Shown in pieces: positions 1 through 17,358 of a stretch of 64,000 bases of DNA. Position 1 is the first letter of the stretch; each line of letters opens with the position of its first letter. A program made the position numbers and the translations under genes. A model generated the notes under the pieces. That model did not search any database. It had not been told where the DNA came from and saw only the letters and a list, made by a program, of their open reading frames with translations. Origin of the DNA: Cytidiella melzeri (Eukaryota; Basidiomycota; Agaricomycetes; Polyporales; Irpicaceae); assembly GCA_022592445.1 (NCBI GenBank), contig JABYQR010000130.1, positions 1-64,000 of the forward strand. The letters are read 5' to 3'.

Positions 1-196
1 AACTGGGCTGTGGGGCTGCGACGTGGTGGTCTCAAGGGCGGGGGAAGAGGTCAATAATTCAGCGGCAGGGTTTTGTAGACTGGGCGCGTCATTTCGCAAC
101 GATACGCAACACTTTGCACCTGCCTTCTCCGCTTTTGTAAACTCTGTGTGGGACTTACTTCATCAATTGAGACCAAGTACACGAGTCTATACTGGA
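1..196 (+). pseudogene. gatA: GatA 3' fragment, cut by left window edge
   Basis: The plus strand reads a degraded C-terminus of the A subunit of glutamyl-tRNA(Gln) amidotransferase (mitochondrial GatCAB complex). The block around residues WGCDVVVSRAGEEV matches the end of the amidase fold that follows the MSVP...WPIGVSV stretch seen in full in the next copies. It is the tail of a copy lying left of the window and ends about 150 bp before the 3' end of the first ankyrin gene. Confidence 0.6.
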
Positions 197-346
197 GGTC
201 GTAAAAACGGATATGAAATTATGAGTATGCGTAGGAAACATTCAGCTTCGGTATGCACTCCACTGCAACAATTATCATCAGTAAGTGAGGATGGTAGACC
301 TCGGAGCCAAGCTGTACTCACCGTTCGCAGCACCAGAATACCGTAC

Positions 347-2291
347 TCATGCTATTTCAAATCTCCCTGGTATGCGAACTGGCTCATCACCATCGTTTAG
401 CTCTTCATGCGTCTCCGGTATATGTGCTCGAAGGATATCCAAGAATTCTTGAATGTCGCTTTTCGAACGCGAGGCATGGTAAGGGCTGGCTTCTGCGAGT
501 TGCAGTGCGTTCAGGTTCCTCCCGTCTCGTGTACGAGCATCCCAATCGATTTCATCTTCCCCTGCGCACTGAATCAGAGCCTTCAGTGTGTCGATATTCA
601 ACCAGCGGCATGCGTGATGTAGCGCTGTCATCCCTAGTCGGTTATATGCGTTGACCCTTGCTCCAGCTTCTACGAGAGGCTTAATGTTTGATGCATTGTC
701 CCAATCAGCCGCGAACGCCACTGGAGCTCCCATCGTCGCGTCTTCTCCACGCTGCAACAAGCTCTCGACGTGCTTGGAATGGTATGCGGCTGCATATTCC
801 AGGGGTGTCCATCCAGTGAGACGTCGGAATATTCTTGCAAGTGTGATCTCGGTGCTGCTTGAACGGCCAAACAGCGCCGCAGCTACTGGGTTAGAGTCCG
901 ATTGTATTCCCCGCCATTCAAGATAGTCCTCGACGAGATCGATGGCGTCGACGTGGAAGATAGACTGGCAAATATCAACAGCGAGAGTGCTTGTCTTGAC
1001 TTGGTGCGCGAACACGGCGTCCGGGTGCTCAATCAGTGTTTCCAATGACGCATAAGCTAGGAGTAGCTTCATCGGTAACCTGGACACCTCAGTCATTGAG
1101 CTGTGGATGCAGCATGGCGATACAAGACTTACTCTTGGCCTATAGAGAAATCAGGATCTGCTCCTGCGTCTGCCAAGAACTCGATCATGTCACACGATGC
1201 CTTAACCTGGCCCCAGTTCGAATATCGGCTGCGGAACCAAGTATGATACGCATACTTGCGTCATCAGTTAGCGGCAATGCGTTGACAGATAACTAAGTTC
1301 ATCAAACTCACATGGAGCACTGTACGCCCATCTTCGTCGACATCGTGAACAGATGCTTCTCCTGACAGAAGCAGTTCGCGCAACCCATCAGTGTCTGCTC
1401 TAATGATTAATTGCCAAATCGGCGCGTCATTGCGAACAAATCTCGCAGTGTGAATCGACAAGTAGAAGGGCGAGAAAACCTGCGCCTCCACTTTGACCAT
1501 CCACGACGGAAGATACCAGATAGCCTGACTAGGCACAGTCTGATCCTGGCGACAAGTCTGCACGTCGCATGGTCGTCGCTTGGGTACATAGACATGGCCG
1601 ACAAGCAGCGTAACGTAGCTGGGTACGACTTGTGTGGAACTAGGACGGTGGCACCGACATGCACAGCCTTGCACGCAGCGTAGACGGTTGCGGGAGGGTG
1701 GTTTGAGAGGTCGGTGCGCGGGTGTGGATAGACGAACGATGTGTGCAGAGCCTGTAGTGCTGTCTGCGCCCAGAATGGTAACGACCTCTTGCAGTAGGAC
1801 CTCGGAACGCGATGAAGCCGTTGTTATTTGAGAAATTGAACGTCTAGCTCGCTTTGAATACCTGAGCTGATACTGATGGGATCTACGTACATTGTAACGA
1901 TCTCACACATCGACCGTAGCGTCGTCTGTAGGTTGTCGAGCTTCGTAGAGAGGTCCTCGATGTTATCTCCAAACACCTTGCTTTGCAGGAATCGAGCCTT
2001 CTTGAGCTTCACCTTTCCATTCTCGCCAGTCGTCCGCATCTTTGCTAGAAACACTTCGACCTCCTCCAACCTCTTCGCAGCAATCACCGCCAAACACTGC
2101 AAGTCAGCGTCCGCCGCACCAGACGAAGAGCGCGGGGGCAACTGATCCAGCCGGTTCAGCAACTCTTCTATAGATGACGCCCGAAGTCGCAGGAGCTGCA
2201 AGTTGTCTGGTGCATCCTTCAGGTCGTCGAGGGTGTCCTTGATGAGTTTCATGGCCTTGTACGCTTTTTCCATGTAGCTGAAGACATCCAT
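347..2291 (-). CDS. Ankyrin-repeat NLR-like protein, copy 1
   Basis: Four exons on the minus strand: 2291-1891, 1843-1312, 1206-1133 and 1079-347, with introns of 47, 105 and 53 nt. All splice phases agree and give 579 residues without a stop. Exon 1 (about 133 residues, starting MDVFSYMEKAYK) is helical and resembles the coiled-coil or HeLo-like N-terminal domains of fungal STAND/NLR-type proteins. Exon 2 carries a Cys/His block (CACRCH, then CDVQTC) and an aromatic stretch, a module found in many fungal ankyrin proteins. The end of exon 2 with exon 3 makes a first ankyrin repeat (ending FLADAGADP), and exon 4 holds further repeats (GWTPLEYAA, GMTALHHAC). No NACHT domain is visible. Unspliced intron 2 contains an in-frame stop, which supports splicing. 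The C-terminus reads PGRFEIA, as in copy 4. Cytosolic sensing or scaffolding is inferred only from domain order. Confidence 0.82.
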
Positions 2292-2345
2292 CGCGTTGTT
2301 GCAGAGGTGAGGGGTACAGAATCCAAAGAGTGAGAGAGAGGAAGA

Positions 2346-2357
2346 GCTATATACTGC
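2346..2357 (-). promoter_or_regulatory. TATA box of ankyrin copy 1
   Basis: Reverse complement GCAGTATATAGC lies about 55 nt upstream of the ATG at 2291. The same motif sits at nearly the same distance in front of every complete copy. Confidence 0.7.
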
Positions 2358-3189
2358 GATGCATGTTTAGACCGTGCTGTGTACACGAGGCTAGAGGCTG
2401 TACTCACTTGAAATCAACTCGCGCGCCGACTGCGTACATCCGAATCAGACACCGATTGCGACAACGCTGATGGTTATGTTCTTCGAGGGTACGTCGACAA
2501 CATTTTGTGACATTGTTTGGAAAGCGACCTGACTCACTCTCTTTTGCCAGAGAATGAGACACTGCTTGGGCTCCGTTGCATCCGAGTCGTGAGACTCGCT
2601 GGAATTCGAAGCTATGCCACTCTTCAACTTGACAGAAGCTTATCATTACCGCCAGCGCGTGTGAGCCCAGGCTATGTGCGGACTCTAATGTGGTACGTAC
2701 AGGATCATCACTGCACTGAGCAGCGTAACAGGGGAGTGAAAAGCCTAGCAGTTGTCATTCTGTATTATCCTGGTTTGCTGGGAGCCGTATTGCATGATAC
2801 TTGTAGTAGCAGCGCAAACTTGACGCCCAAGCAATTTTGGAGCCGGGGGACGCACAATACGGGTCATACACGTCCATGAACACCCAGCAGCTCATGAAGC
2901 AGTGGCACATTGCTCAATAATACAACAGCTTCAACTGGCCCTGCAATTTAAGAGCATGTTATTCATGATCGCACACAAGAAGTCAAGACGAGACGAACAA
3001 AGAACATCTGCGCACACGACAATACTGTGCTACAAAATGTCATCAGCTGTATCGTTGGCACTGAACCCAACGTTACACGTACCAGTCATTCGCTCTGATG
3101 CGACAGACTGGCCTCCCTGCGAGGAACTCGAAGCTGTTTCCCAACGAACACAATCGTCGCAGGTTCTAATCGCCCAAGCAAACGCAACG
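2358..3189. other. Intergenic DNA of unit 1
   Basis: This stretch lies between the ankyrin promoter and the 3' end of the dead CDC48 copy. It is strongly conserved in units 2, 3, 4 and 6, but I see no family match. Open frames here are short and shift between copies. Confidence 0.5.
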
Positions 3190-5560
<2,371 letters not shown>

Positions 5561-6779
5561 AACTCGCATCGGGCAGCCACTCAGTAGTACTCAGACTCGG
5601 AGTCCTTACTATCGTTCACCATCTTCGCAGAGTTCTGTAGGTCTCATTCTACCGCAACAGGCTTGGCTTTCCACCACTCTCGTGTTTCGGTACACCCTTC
5701 ACACCTTCGCTCACGCGGCCAGAGGACAATGAGCACACTTAAACGACCAAGGACAACATGTCAAAGATACCCTGGACCTTGTGCTTCTGGCCTCTTCTGG
5801 CGATGTGTTTCGAACGGGCTGACGGGGCGGGGACTGGGACAACAATTGGCGGCGGCGTAGCGCAAGAGGAGGGCCAGTGAACTAGTACTGTCAATGGGCT
5901 CGGTGAGTACTGTATGATGCTATTCGCTGCGCTGTTGGAATGTTCACAGCTGACTTCCTTGCCATTCTCGACGTGGAGTCGTTGCGAGAGTTTCGTAAAG
6001 CACCTCGCTGGAATGTCCTGTCACCAGTGCAGTACAAGTATGTACCGCTTCGCACCCGAGTTCCTAGTCTGTAAGGACCAGGCGCACATGTCAGCACTTA
6101 TGAGCGAGCTGCTTCTACGCCCTTGAACACTGTGACGGACGCGTTTACAGCCGAGCCAAGCGTGCTTCAGCGGGCAAAGTTTCGTATTTGTAATTGTGTC
6201 CTGGGTGATCCATGCCAGACCTTGAAGCTTTTGCCTCGGTGCTGCAGGTCAAACACAACGCCGAAGGTGAGTGCGGTCTTGCCATACGCACTTGCATGCA
6301 TCAGCACTCAATATACACATGCCAGTGACCCTCCACTCTCGTCGGTTGTACTATAAACATTCGGTCGATGTCTATACATTTTTCCTGGCAAAACATAAGC
6401 GCGTCGGCCTGGAAGTCATGTCGACGGAGCTGACGCGAATTAAGTCCTTACTTTTGCTTTGTAACTTGGATGACTTCACAGAAGTGCCCCTGGGTATGTA
6501 TGGAACTTCAGGATCTGTTAGGCCTTTATCTCCTCACGGACAGGCCACTTTCGTGCGTGGCAAGCACTTACTCAATATACAGGGTCAAGTGGATTGATGC
6601 TTGTCCCCACAATGGCGCGGATAGCTGTGCGATGTTTGCTCATGTTAGGATCAGCAGCGAAGCCCTTCCTTATTTGGATGAACTCACCAGCATGGTCATC
6701 CACACATCGGCATCTTCTCGAAGCACTGCACTCTGTTCTTTCAATACCATACAATCATTTGATCCGAGGTGAGCAACTC
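5561..6779. other. Unassigned spacer of unit 1
   Basis: DNA between the dead CDC48 5' end and the recognisable GatA exons. It would be expected to hold the GatA 5' half, but I could not find the amidase signature. A plus-strand stretch with intron-like GTGAGT sites (about 5900-6270) and a minus-strand frame reading GEFIQIRKGFA near 6650 recur in the other units. I cannot assign either. Confidence 0.4.
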
Positions 6780-7695
6780 TGGTTTGCTACTCCGCAGCCT
6801 ATCCGTCAGAACTCAGCTCAGCAATATTTGGACCCTGAAGGAGAATACCACGTCGTCCAGCGGAACGTGGTGCTTAGCTGGTCTCAGTGCCTTCCGCCCG
6901 GTATGCGTTGAGCGCATACTATGTCATCTTCGGCACTGAGGGTGTGGTAGCACTGCTCAGTCTTGCACGTAAACGGACATCCTAGCTAAGTACTCGCACT
7001 AGGCCTGCGTGTTGATTCCTACATAACGAGCCAGCTCATGGAGGCTGGTGACATTCACGCGCTACCCGCGGAGTGTGGGCTTTAGACCAGAAGTGCGTGA
7101 ACGAATCCTACTTGACACGTACGCTTCGGTTGCCGAGTAAGCACCTGACATTTTCTGCGCCTTCACTTTCATAAGAGTAAACGAAACTTCCTCCAAGCAC
7201 GTCGCGTCCGCAAGCTTGTACGAGCCGATTTCGATCCAACCTTCCGTGCACGTGAAACGCTATCTACCCGAAGCACGCAAGCATCTGACTAGGGCGTCGA
7301 CGTTCGGCTATACCCCCACGCCATAACAACCGCGCACGCCTCGGACACGACGCAGTGGAGGGTGTCTACCAATTAAAAGGCTCGAGAGCAGCGTGGACGC
7401 GCATTTCCACAACGTATTTACGGTACCTAGCTCCCGGCCGGGTTTGCGAGCGATGAGCGTACCTGCGGGCGTCGAGGAGGACGAATGGCCTATTGGCGTT
7501 AGTGTAACTGGGCTGTGGGGCTGCGACGTGGTGGTCTTAAGGGCGGGGGAAGAGGTCAATAATTCAGTGGCAGGGTTTTGTGGACTGGGCGCGTCATTTC
7601 GCAACGATACGCAACACTTTGCACCTGCCTTCTCCGCTTTCGTAAACTCTGTCTTGGACTTACTTCATCAATTGAGACCAAGTACACGAGTATGA
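6780..7695 (+). pseudogene. gatA: Dead GatA 3' part, unit 1/2 junction
   Basis: The plus strand shows three GatA blocks in order. A RYALSAYYVI block sits near 6890, preceded by AERGA and an in-frame TAG. The block VREQILLDTYA is readable as a variant near 7090. The C-terminal block (VFTVPSS, MSVPAGVEEDEWPIGVSV) runs from about 7417. Further stops, such as a TAG after QASD near 7280, break the frame. The catalytic Ser-cisSer-Lys signature of amidases is absent. It ends about 170 bp before ankyrin copy 2. Confidence 0.75.
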
Positions 7696-7863
7696 GCTGG
7701 AGGTCGTTGCAACGGACATGAAAGTATGAGTACGCGTACAAAACATCCAGCTTGGGTATACACTCCACTGCAACAAATACCATCAATAAACGAGGATGAT
7801 AGACCATGGATTTGAGCTGCAATCAGTGTTCGCAGCACGACGGCGAGAACACCATGCTCATCC

Positions 7864-9802
7864 TCAGTCAAAACTCCCTGGCATTCGAACTGGCTCATCA
7901 CCATCGTGTAGCTCTTCGTACGGCTCCGGTATATGTGCGCGAAGGATATCGAATAATTGTTGGAACTTGCTGGTCGAAGTCAATGAGTGGAAAGGGCTGG
8001 CTTTTGCAAGCTGCAGCGCGTTCAAGTTCCTCCCGTCTCGAGTACGAGCTTCCCAATCGATTTCATCTTCCCCTGCGCACTGAATCAGAGCCTTCAGTGT
8101 GTCGATTTTCAACCAGCGGCATGCGTGATGTAGCGCTGTCATCCCTATGACGTCATATGCGTTGACTCTTGCTCCAGCTTCTACGAGAGGCTTGAATATG
8201 GATACATTGTCCCGATCAGCCGCCTCCGCCAGTGGAGCTCCAATTGTCGCGTCTTCTCCACGCTGCAACAAGCTCTCGACGTGATTGGATTGGTATGCGG
8301 CTGCATATTCCAGGGGTGTCCATCCAGTGAGACATCGGAATATGGCTGAAGGTGTGATGTCCATGCTGCTTGAATGGCCAAACAACGCCGCAGCTACTGG
8401 GTTAGAGTCCGATTGTATTCCCCGCCATTCAAGATAGTCCTCGACGACATCGATAGCGTCCATGTGGAAGATGGATTGGCAGATATCAACAGCGAGAGTG
8501 CTTGTCTTGACTTGGTGCGCGAACACGGCGTCCGGATGCTCAATCAGTGTTTCTAATGACGCCAAAGCTAGCATTAGCTTCGTCGAGAGCCTGGACACCT
8601 CAGTCATTGAGCTGTGGATGCAGTATGGCGATACAAGACTTACTGCTCGCCTATAGAGAATGCTGGATCTGCTCCTGCGTCTGCCAAGAACTCGATCATG
8701 TCACACGATGCCTTAACCTGGCCCGAGTTCAACTTTCGGCTGCGGAGCCAAGCGTCACGCGCATACTTGCGTCGCCAGTTAGTGGCAATGCATTGACTGA
8801 AAATGAAGTTCATCCAACTCACGTACAGTACTGTATCCCCATCTTCGTCGACATCGTGAACAGATGCTTCTCCTGACAGAAACAGTTCGCGCAACCCATC
8901 AACGTCTGCTCTCAAGATGAATCGCCAAATTGGTGCGTCATTACGAACAAATCTCGGAGTGTGAATCGACACGTAGAAGGGCGAGAAAACCTGCGCCTCC
9001 ACTTTGACCATCCACGACGGAAGATACCAGATAGCCTGACTAGGCACAGTCTGATCCTGGCGACAAGTCTGCACGTCGCATGGTCGTCGCTTGGGTACAT
9101 AGACATGGCCGACAAGCAGCGTAACGTAGCTGGGTACGACTTGTGTGGAACTAGGACGGTGGCACCGACATGCACAGCCTTGCACGCAGCGTAGACGGTT
9201 GCGGGAGGGTGGTTTGAGAGGTCGGTGCGCGGGTGTGGATAGACGAACGATGTGTGCAGAGCCTGTAGTGCTGTCTGCGCCCAGAATGGTAACGACCTCT
9301 TGCAGTAGGACCTCGGAACGCGACGAAGCCGTTGTTATTTGAGAAATTGAACGTCTAGCTCGCTCTGAATACCTGAGCTGATACTGATGGGATCTACGTA
9401 CATTGTAACGATCTCACACATCGACCGTAGCGTCGTCTGTAGGTTGTCGAGCTTCGTAGAGAGGTCCTCGATGTTATCTCCAAACACCTTGCTTTGCAGG
9501 AATCGAGCCTTCTTGAGCTTCACCTTTCCATTCTCGCCAGTCGTCCGCATCTTTGCTAGAAACACTTCGACCTCCTCCAACCTCTTCGCAGCAATCACCG
9601 CCAAACACTGCAAGTCAGCGTCCGCCGCACCAGACGAAGAGCACGGGGGCAACTGATCCAGCCGGTTCAACAACTCCTCTATAGATGACGCCCGAAGTCG
9701 CAGGAGCTGCAAGTTGTCTGGTGCATCCTTCAGGTCGTCGAGGGTGTCCTTGATGAGTTTCATGGCCTTGTACGCTTTTTCCATGTAGCTGAAGACATCC
9801 AT
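7864..9802 (-). CDS. Ankyrin-repeat NLR-like protein, copy 2
   Basis: Exons 9802-9402, 9354-8823, 8717-8644 and 8590-7864 give 577 residues with all phases compatible. The N-terminal helical exon differs from copy 1 at about one residue (PPCSSS for PPRSSS). Exon 2 carries the same CACRCH and CDVQTC block. The ankyrin exon differs in clusters: AAAYQSNHVES, APLAEAADRDN and VNAYDVIGMTAL. The C-terminus is PGSFD, as in copy 7. Intron 2 (8718-8822, 105 nt) is open in frame here, so retention would add 35 residues inside the first repeat. The surrounding 0.8 kb at the 3' end is nearly identical to that of copy 7, which suggests exchange between distant copies. Confidence 0.82.
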
Positions 9803-9856
9803 CGCGTTGTTGGAGAGGTGAGGGGTACAGAATCCGAAGAGGGAGAGGAAGGGTGG

Positions 9857-9868
9857 GCTATATACTGC
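9857..9868 (-). promoter_or_regulatory. TATA box of ankyrin copy 2
   Basis: Reverse complement GCAGTATATAGC, about 55 nt upstream of the ATG at 9802. Confidence 0.7.
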
Positions 9869-10699
9869 GATGCATGTTTAGACCGTGCTGTGTACACGAG
9901 GCTAGAGGCTGTACTTACTTGAAATCAACTGGCGCGCCGACTGCGTACATCCGAATCAGACACCGATTGCGACAACGCTAATGGCTATGTTCTTCGAGGG
10001 TACGATAAGTTGTCCACAACATTTGTGACATTGTTTGGAAAGCGACCTGACTTACCCTCTTTTGCCAGAGAATGAGACACTGCTTGGGCTCCGTTGCATC
10101 CGAGTCGTGAGACTCGCTGGAATTCGAAGCTATGCCACTCTTCAACTTGACAGAAGCTTATCATTACCGCCAGCGCGTGTGAGCCCAGGCTGTGTGCGGA
10201 GTCTAATGTGGTACGTACAGGATCATCACTTCACTGAGCAGTGTACCAGGGCAGTGCAAAGCCTAGCGGTTGTCGGTCTGTATTATCCTGGTTTGCTGGG
10301 AGCCGTATTGCATGATACTTGTAGTAGCAGCGCAAACTTGACGCCCAAGCAATCTTGGAGCCGGGGGACGCAAAATACGGGTCATACACGTCGATGAACA
10401 CCCAGCAGCTCATGAAGCAGTGGCGCATTTCTCAATAATACAACAGCTTCAACTGGCCCTGCAATCTAAGAGCATGTTATTCATGATGGCACATAAGAAG
10501 TCAAGACGAGACGAACAAAGAACAACCGCGCACACGACAATATTGTGCTACAAAATGTCATCAGCTGTATCGTTGGCACTGAACCCAACGTTACACGTAC
10601 CAGTCGTTCGCCCTGATGCGACAGACTGGCCTCCCTGCGAGGAACTCGAAGCTGTTTCCCAACGAACACAATCGTCGCAGGTTCTCATCGCCCAAGCAA
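9869..10699. other. Intergenic DNA of unit 2
   Basis: Conserved counterpart of 2358-3189. No gene recognised. Confidence 0.5.
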
Positions 10700-13080
<2,381 letters not shown>

Positions 13081-14344
13081 GCAATCTGATTTTTGCCGTG
13101 GGAAACTCGCATCGAGCAGCCACTCAGTAGTACTCAGACTCGGAGTCCTTACTATCGTTCACCATCTTCGCAGAGTTCTGTAGGTCTCATTATACCGCGA
13201 CAGGCTTGGCTTACCACCACTCTCGTGTTTCGATACACCCTTCACACCTTCGCTCACGCGGCCAGGCTCGTGGCGCCATCATCAGGATTCAGGACAATGA
13301 GCACACTTAAACGACCAAGGACAACATGTCAAAGATACCCTGGACCTTGTGCTTCTGGCCTCTTCTGGCGATGTGTTTCGAACGGGCTGACGGGGCGGGG
13401 ACTGGGACAACAATTGGCGGCGGCGTAGCGCAAGAGGAGGGCTAGTGGAATAGTACTGTCAAATGGGCTCGGTGAGTACTGTAGGATGCTATTCGCTGTG
13501 CTGTTGGAACGTTAACAGCTGACTTTCTTGCTATTCTCGACGTGGAGTCGTTGCGAGAGTTTCGTCAAGAACCTCGTTGGAATGTCCCGTCACCAGTGCA
13601 GTATAAGTATGTACCACTTCGCACCCAAGATCCTAGTCTGTAAGGACCAGGCGCACATGTCAGCAATTACGAGCGAGCTGCTCCTACACCCTTGAACACT
13701 GTGACAGACGCGATTACAACCGAGCCAGGCGTGCTTCAGCGAGCAAAGTTTTGTATTTGGGACGGACGAAGAACTGTGTCCTGGATGATCCATGCCAGAC
13801 CTTGAAGCTTCAGCCTCGGGGCTGCAGGTCAAACACAACGCCGAAGGTGAGTGCGGTCTTGCCATACGCACCTGCATGCCTCAGCACTCATTATAGACAT
13901 GCCAGTGACCCTCCACTCTCGTCGGTTGTACTATAGCATTCGGTCGATGTCTATACATTTTTCCTGGCGAAACATAAGAGCGTCGGCCTGGAAGTCATGT
14001 CGACGGAGCTGACACAAATTAAGTCCTTACTTTTGCTTCGTAACTTGGATGACTTCACAGAAGTACGCCCGGGTAGGTATGGAACTTCAGGATCTGTTAG
14101 GCCTTTATCTCCTCACGGACAGGCCACTTTCGTGCGTGGCAAGCACTGACTCTATATACAGGGTCAAGTCGATTGATGCTTGTCCCCACAATGGCGCGGA
14201 TAGCTGTGCGATGTTTGCTCATGTTAGGATCAGAAGCGAAGCCCTTCCTTATTTGGATGAACTCACCAGCATGGTCATCCACACATCGGCATCTTTTCGA
14301 AGCACTGCACTCTGTTCTTTCAATACCACACAATCATTTGATCC
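13081..14344. other. Unassigned spacer of unit 2
   Basis: Counterpart of 5561-6779. A minus-strand 95-codon frame at 13590-13877 is identical in translation to frames at 21131-21418 and 47218-47505. With no family match it is more likely recently homogenised non-coding DNA than a gene. Confidence 0.4.
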
Positions 14345-15261
14345 GAGGTGAGCAACTCTAGTTTGCTACTCCGCAGCCTATCCGTCAGAACTCAGCTCCG
14401 CCATTCTTGGACTTGAAGGAGAATACCACGTCGTCCAGCGGAACGTGGTCTCAGTGCCTTCCGCCCGTTATGCGTTGAGCGCATACTATGTCATCGCCGG
14501 CGCTGAGGGTGTGGTAGCACTTCTCAGTCTTGCACGTAAACGGACATCCTAGCTAAGTACTCGCACTAGGCCTGCGTGTTGATCCCTACATAATGAGCCA
14601 GCTCATAGAGCTTAGTGACGTCCACGCGCATTCGCGGAGTGTAGGCTTTGGACTAGAAGTGCGAGAACAAATTCTACTTGACACGTACGCTTGGATTGCC
14701 GAGTAAGCACCTGACATTTTCTGCGCCTTCACTTTCGCGAGAGTAAACGAAACTTCCTCCAAGCACGTCGCGTCCGCAAGCTTGTACGAGCCGATTTCGA
14801 TCCAACCTTCCGTGCACGTGAAACGCTATCTACCCGAAGCACGCAAGCATCTGACTAGGGCGTCGACGTTCGGCTATACCCCCACGCCATAACAACCGCG
14901 CACGCCTCGGACATGACGCAGGGGAGGGTGTCTACCAATTAAAAGGCTCGAGAGCAGCGTGGACGCGCATTTCCACAACGTATTGACGGTACCTAGCTCC
15001 CGAGCGAATTTGCGAGCGATGAGCGTACCTGCGGGCGTCGAGGAGGACGAATGGCCTATTGGCGTTAGTGTAACTGGGCTGTGGGGCTGCGACGTGGTGG
15101 TCTCAAGGGCGGGGGAAGAGGTCAATAATTCAGTGGCAGGGTTTTGTAGACTGGGCGCGTCATTTCGCAACGATACGCGACACTTTGCACCTGCCTTCTC
15201 CGCTTTCGTAAACTCTGTGTGGGACTTACTTCATCAATTGAGACCAAGTACACGAGTCTAA
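14345..15261 (+). pseudogene. gatA: Dead GatA 3' part, unit 2/3 junction
   Basis: Same block order as at 6780-7695. GFGLEVREQILLDTYAWIA is readable near 14650-14700, QARRVRKLVRADFDPTF near 14760-14810, and the C-terminal block MSVPAGVEEDEWPIGVSV near 15020-15070. Stops and the missing catalytic triad mark it as dead. Confidence 0.75.
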
Positions 15262-15416
15262 ACTGGAGGTCGTAAAAACGGATATGAAATTATGAGTATG
15301 CATAGGAAACATTCAGCTTCGGTATGCACTCCACTGCACCAATTATCATCAGTAAGTGAGGATGGTAGACCTCGGAGCCAGCTGTACTCACCGTTCGCAG
15401 CACCAGGATACCGTAC

Positions 15417-17358
15417 TCATGCTATTCCAAACCTCCCTGGCATGCGAACTGGCTCATCACCATCGTTTAGCTCTTCATGCGTCTCCGGTATATGTGCTCG
15501 AAGGATATCCAAGAGTTCTTGGACTTTGCTCGTCGAACGCCGGGCATGGCAAGGGCTGGCTTCTGCGAGTTGCAGCGCGTTCAGGTTCCTCCCGTCTCGT
15601 GTACGAGCTTCCCAATCGATTTTGTGTTCTGCGCACTGAATTAGAGTCTTCAGTGTGTCGATATTCAACCGGTAGCATGCGTAATGTAGCGCTGTCATCC
15701 CTCTGAAGTCATATGCGTTGACTCTTGCACCAGCTTCCACGAGAGGCTTGAATATGGATACATTGTACCGACCAGCCGCCAACGCCAGTGGAGCTCCCAT
15801 CGTCGCATCTTCTCCACGCTGCAACAAGCTCCCGACGTGGTTTGGATTCACCGTAGCTGCATATTCCAGGGGTGTCCATCCAGTGAGACGTCGGAATATT
15901 CTTGCAAGTGTGATCTCGGTGCTGCTTGAACGGCCAAACAGCGCCGCAGCTACTGGGTTAGAGTCCGATTGTATTCCCCGCCATTCAAGATAGTCCTCGA
16001 CGAGATCGATGGCGTCGATGTGGAAGATAGACTGGCAAACATCAACAGCGAGAGTGCTTGTCTTGACTTTGTGCGCGAACACGGCGTCCGGGTGCTCAAT
16101 CAGTGTTTCTAATAACGTCGAAGCTAGGTGCAGCTTCATCGAGGGCCTGGACACCTCGGTCGTTGAGCTGTGGATGCAGCATGGCGACACAAGACTTACC
16201 ATTGGCCTATAGAGAAATCAGGATCTGCGCCTGCGTCTGCCAAGAACTCGATCATGTCACGCGATGCCTTAACCTGGCCCGAGTTCGAACATCGGCTGCG
16301 GAGCCAAGCGGCACGCGCATACTTGCGTCGCCAGTTAGTGGCAATGCATTGACTGAAAATGAAGTTCATAGAACTCACAAAGAGCACTGTGTTACCACCT
16401 TCGTTGACATCGTGAACAGATGCTTCTCCTGACAGAAACAGTTCGCGCAACCCATCAACGTCTGCTCTCAAGATGAATCGCCAAATTGGTGCGTCATTGC
16501 GAACAAATCTCGGAGTGTGAATCGACACGTAGAAGGGCGACAAAACCTGCGCCTCCACTTTGACCATCCACGACGGAAGATACCAGACAGTCTGACTAGG
16601 CACAGTCTGATCCTGGTGACAAGTCTGCACGTCGCATGGTCGTCGCTTGGGTACATAGACATGGCCGACAAGCAGCGTAACGTAGCTGGGTACGACCTGT
16701 GAGGAGCTAGGACGGTGGCACCGACATGCACAGCCTTGCACGCAGCGTAGACGGTTCCGGGAGGGTGGTTTGAGAGGTCGGTGCGCGGGTGTGCATGGGC
16801 GAACGATGTGTGCAGAGCCTGTAGTGCTGTCTGCGCCCAGAATGGTAACGACCTCTTGCAGTAGAACCTCGGAACGCGACGAAGCCGTTGTTATTTGAGA
16901 AATTGAACGTCTAGCTCGCTTTGAATACTTGAGCTGATACTGATGGGATCTACGTACATTGTGACGATCTCACACATCGACCGTAGCGTCGTCTGTAGGT
17001 TGTCGAGCTTCGTAGAGAGGTCCTCGATGTTATCTCCAAACACCTTGCTTTGCAGGAATCGAGCCTTCTTGAGCTTCACCTTTCCATTCTCGCCAGTTGT
17101 CCGCATCTTTGCTAGAAACACTTCAACCTCCTCCAACCTCTTCGCAGCAATCACCGCCAAACACTTCAAGTCAGCGTCCTCCGCGCCAGACGAAGAGCGC
17201 GGGGGCAACTGATCCAGCCGGTTCAACAACTCCTCTATAGATGACGCCCGAAGTCGCAGGAGCTGCAAGTTGTCTGGTGCATCCTTCAGGTCGTCGAGGG
17301 TGTCCTTGATGAGTTTCATGGCCTTGTACGCCTTTTCCATGTAGCTGAAGACATCCAT
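15417..17358 (-). CDS. Ankyrin-repeat NLR-like protein, copy 3
   Basis: Exons 17358-16958, 16910-16379, 16273-16200 and 16146-15417 give 578 residues. The N-terminal exon differs from copy 1 at only a few positions (SGAEDADLKC, ISSSIQ). The ankyrin exon has the variant AATVNPNHVGSLLQ, shared with copy 6, and VNAYDFRGMTALHYAC. Its last 80 residues (from LKTLIQCAEHKIDW to PGRFGIA) match copy 5, although copy 5 is otherwise diverged. The exon 2 Cys/His block is intact. Intron 2 is open in frame, as in copies 2, 6 and 7. Confidence 0.82.

Noticed and set aside
1876..2145. Plus-strand open frame of 89 codons opposite ankyrin exon 1, repeated in every unit
   Set aside because: It is the antisense shadow of a conserved coding exon. 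Its conservation follows from the minus-strand gene, which has splice sites, a TATA box and domain matches.
8640..9185. Continuous 181-codon frame as the true middle of ankyrin copy 2, without intron 2
   Set aside because: The same interval has stops in copies 1, 4 and 5. It has a GTGAGT donor and a CTAAC branch site, and splicing restores a normal ankyrin repeat (TVLY-VKASCDMIEFL-ADAGADP). Retention is kept only as a possible isoform.
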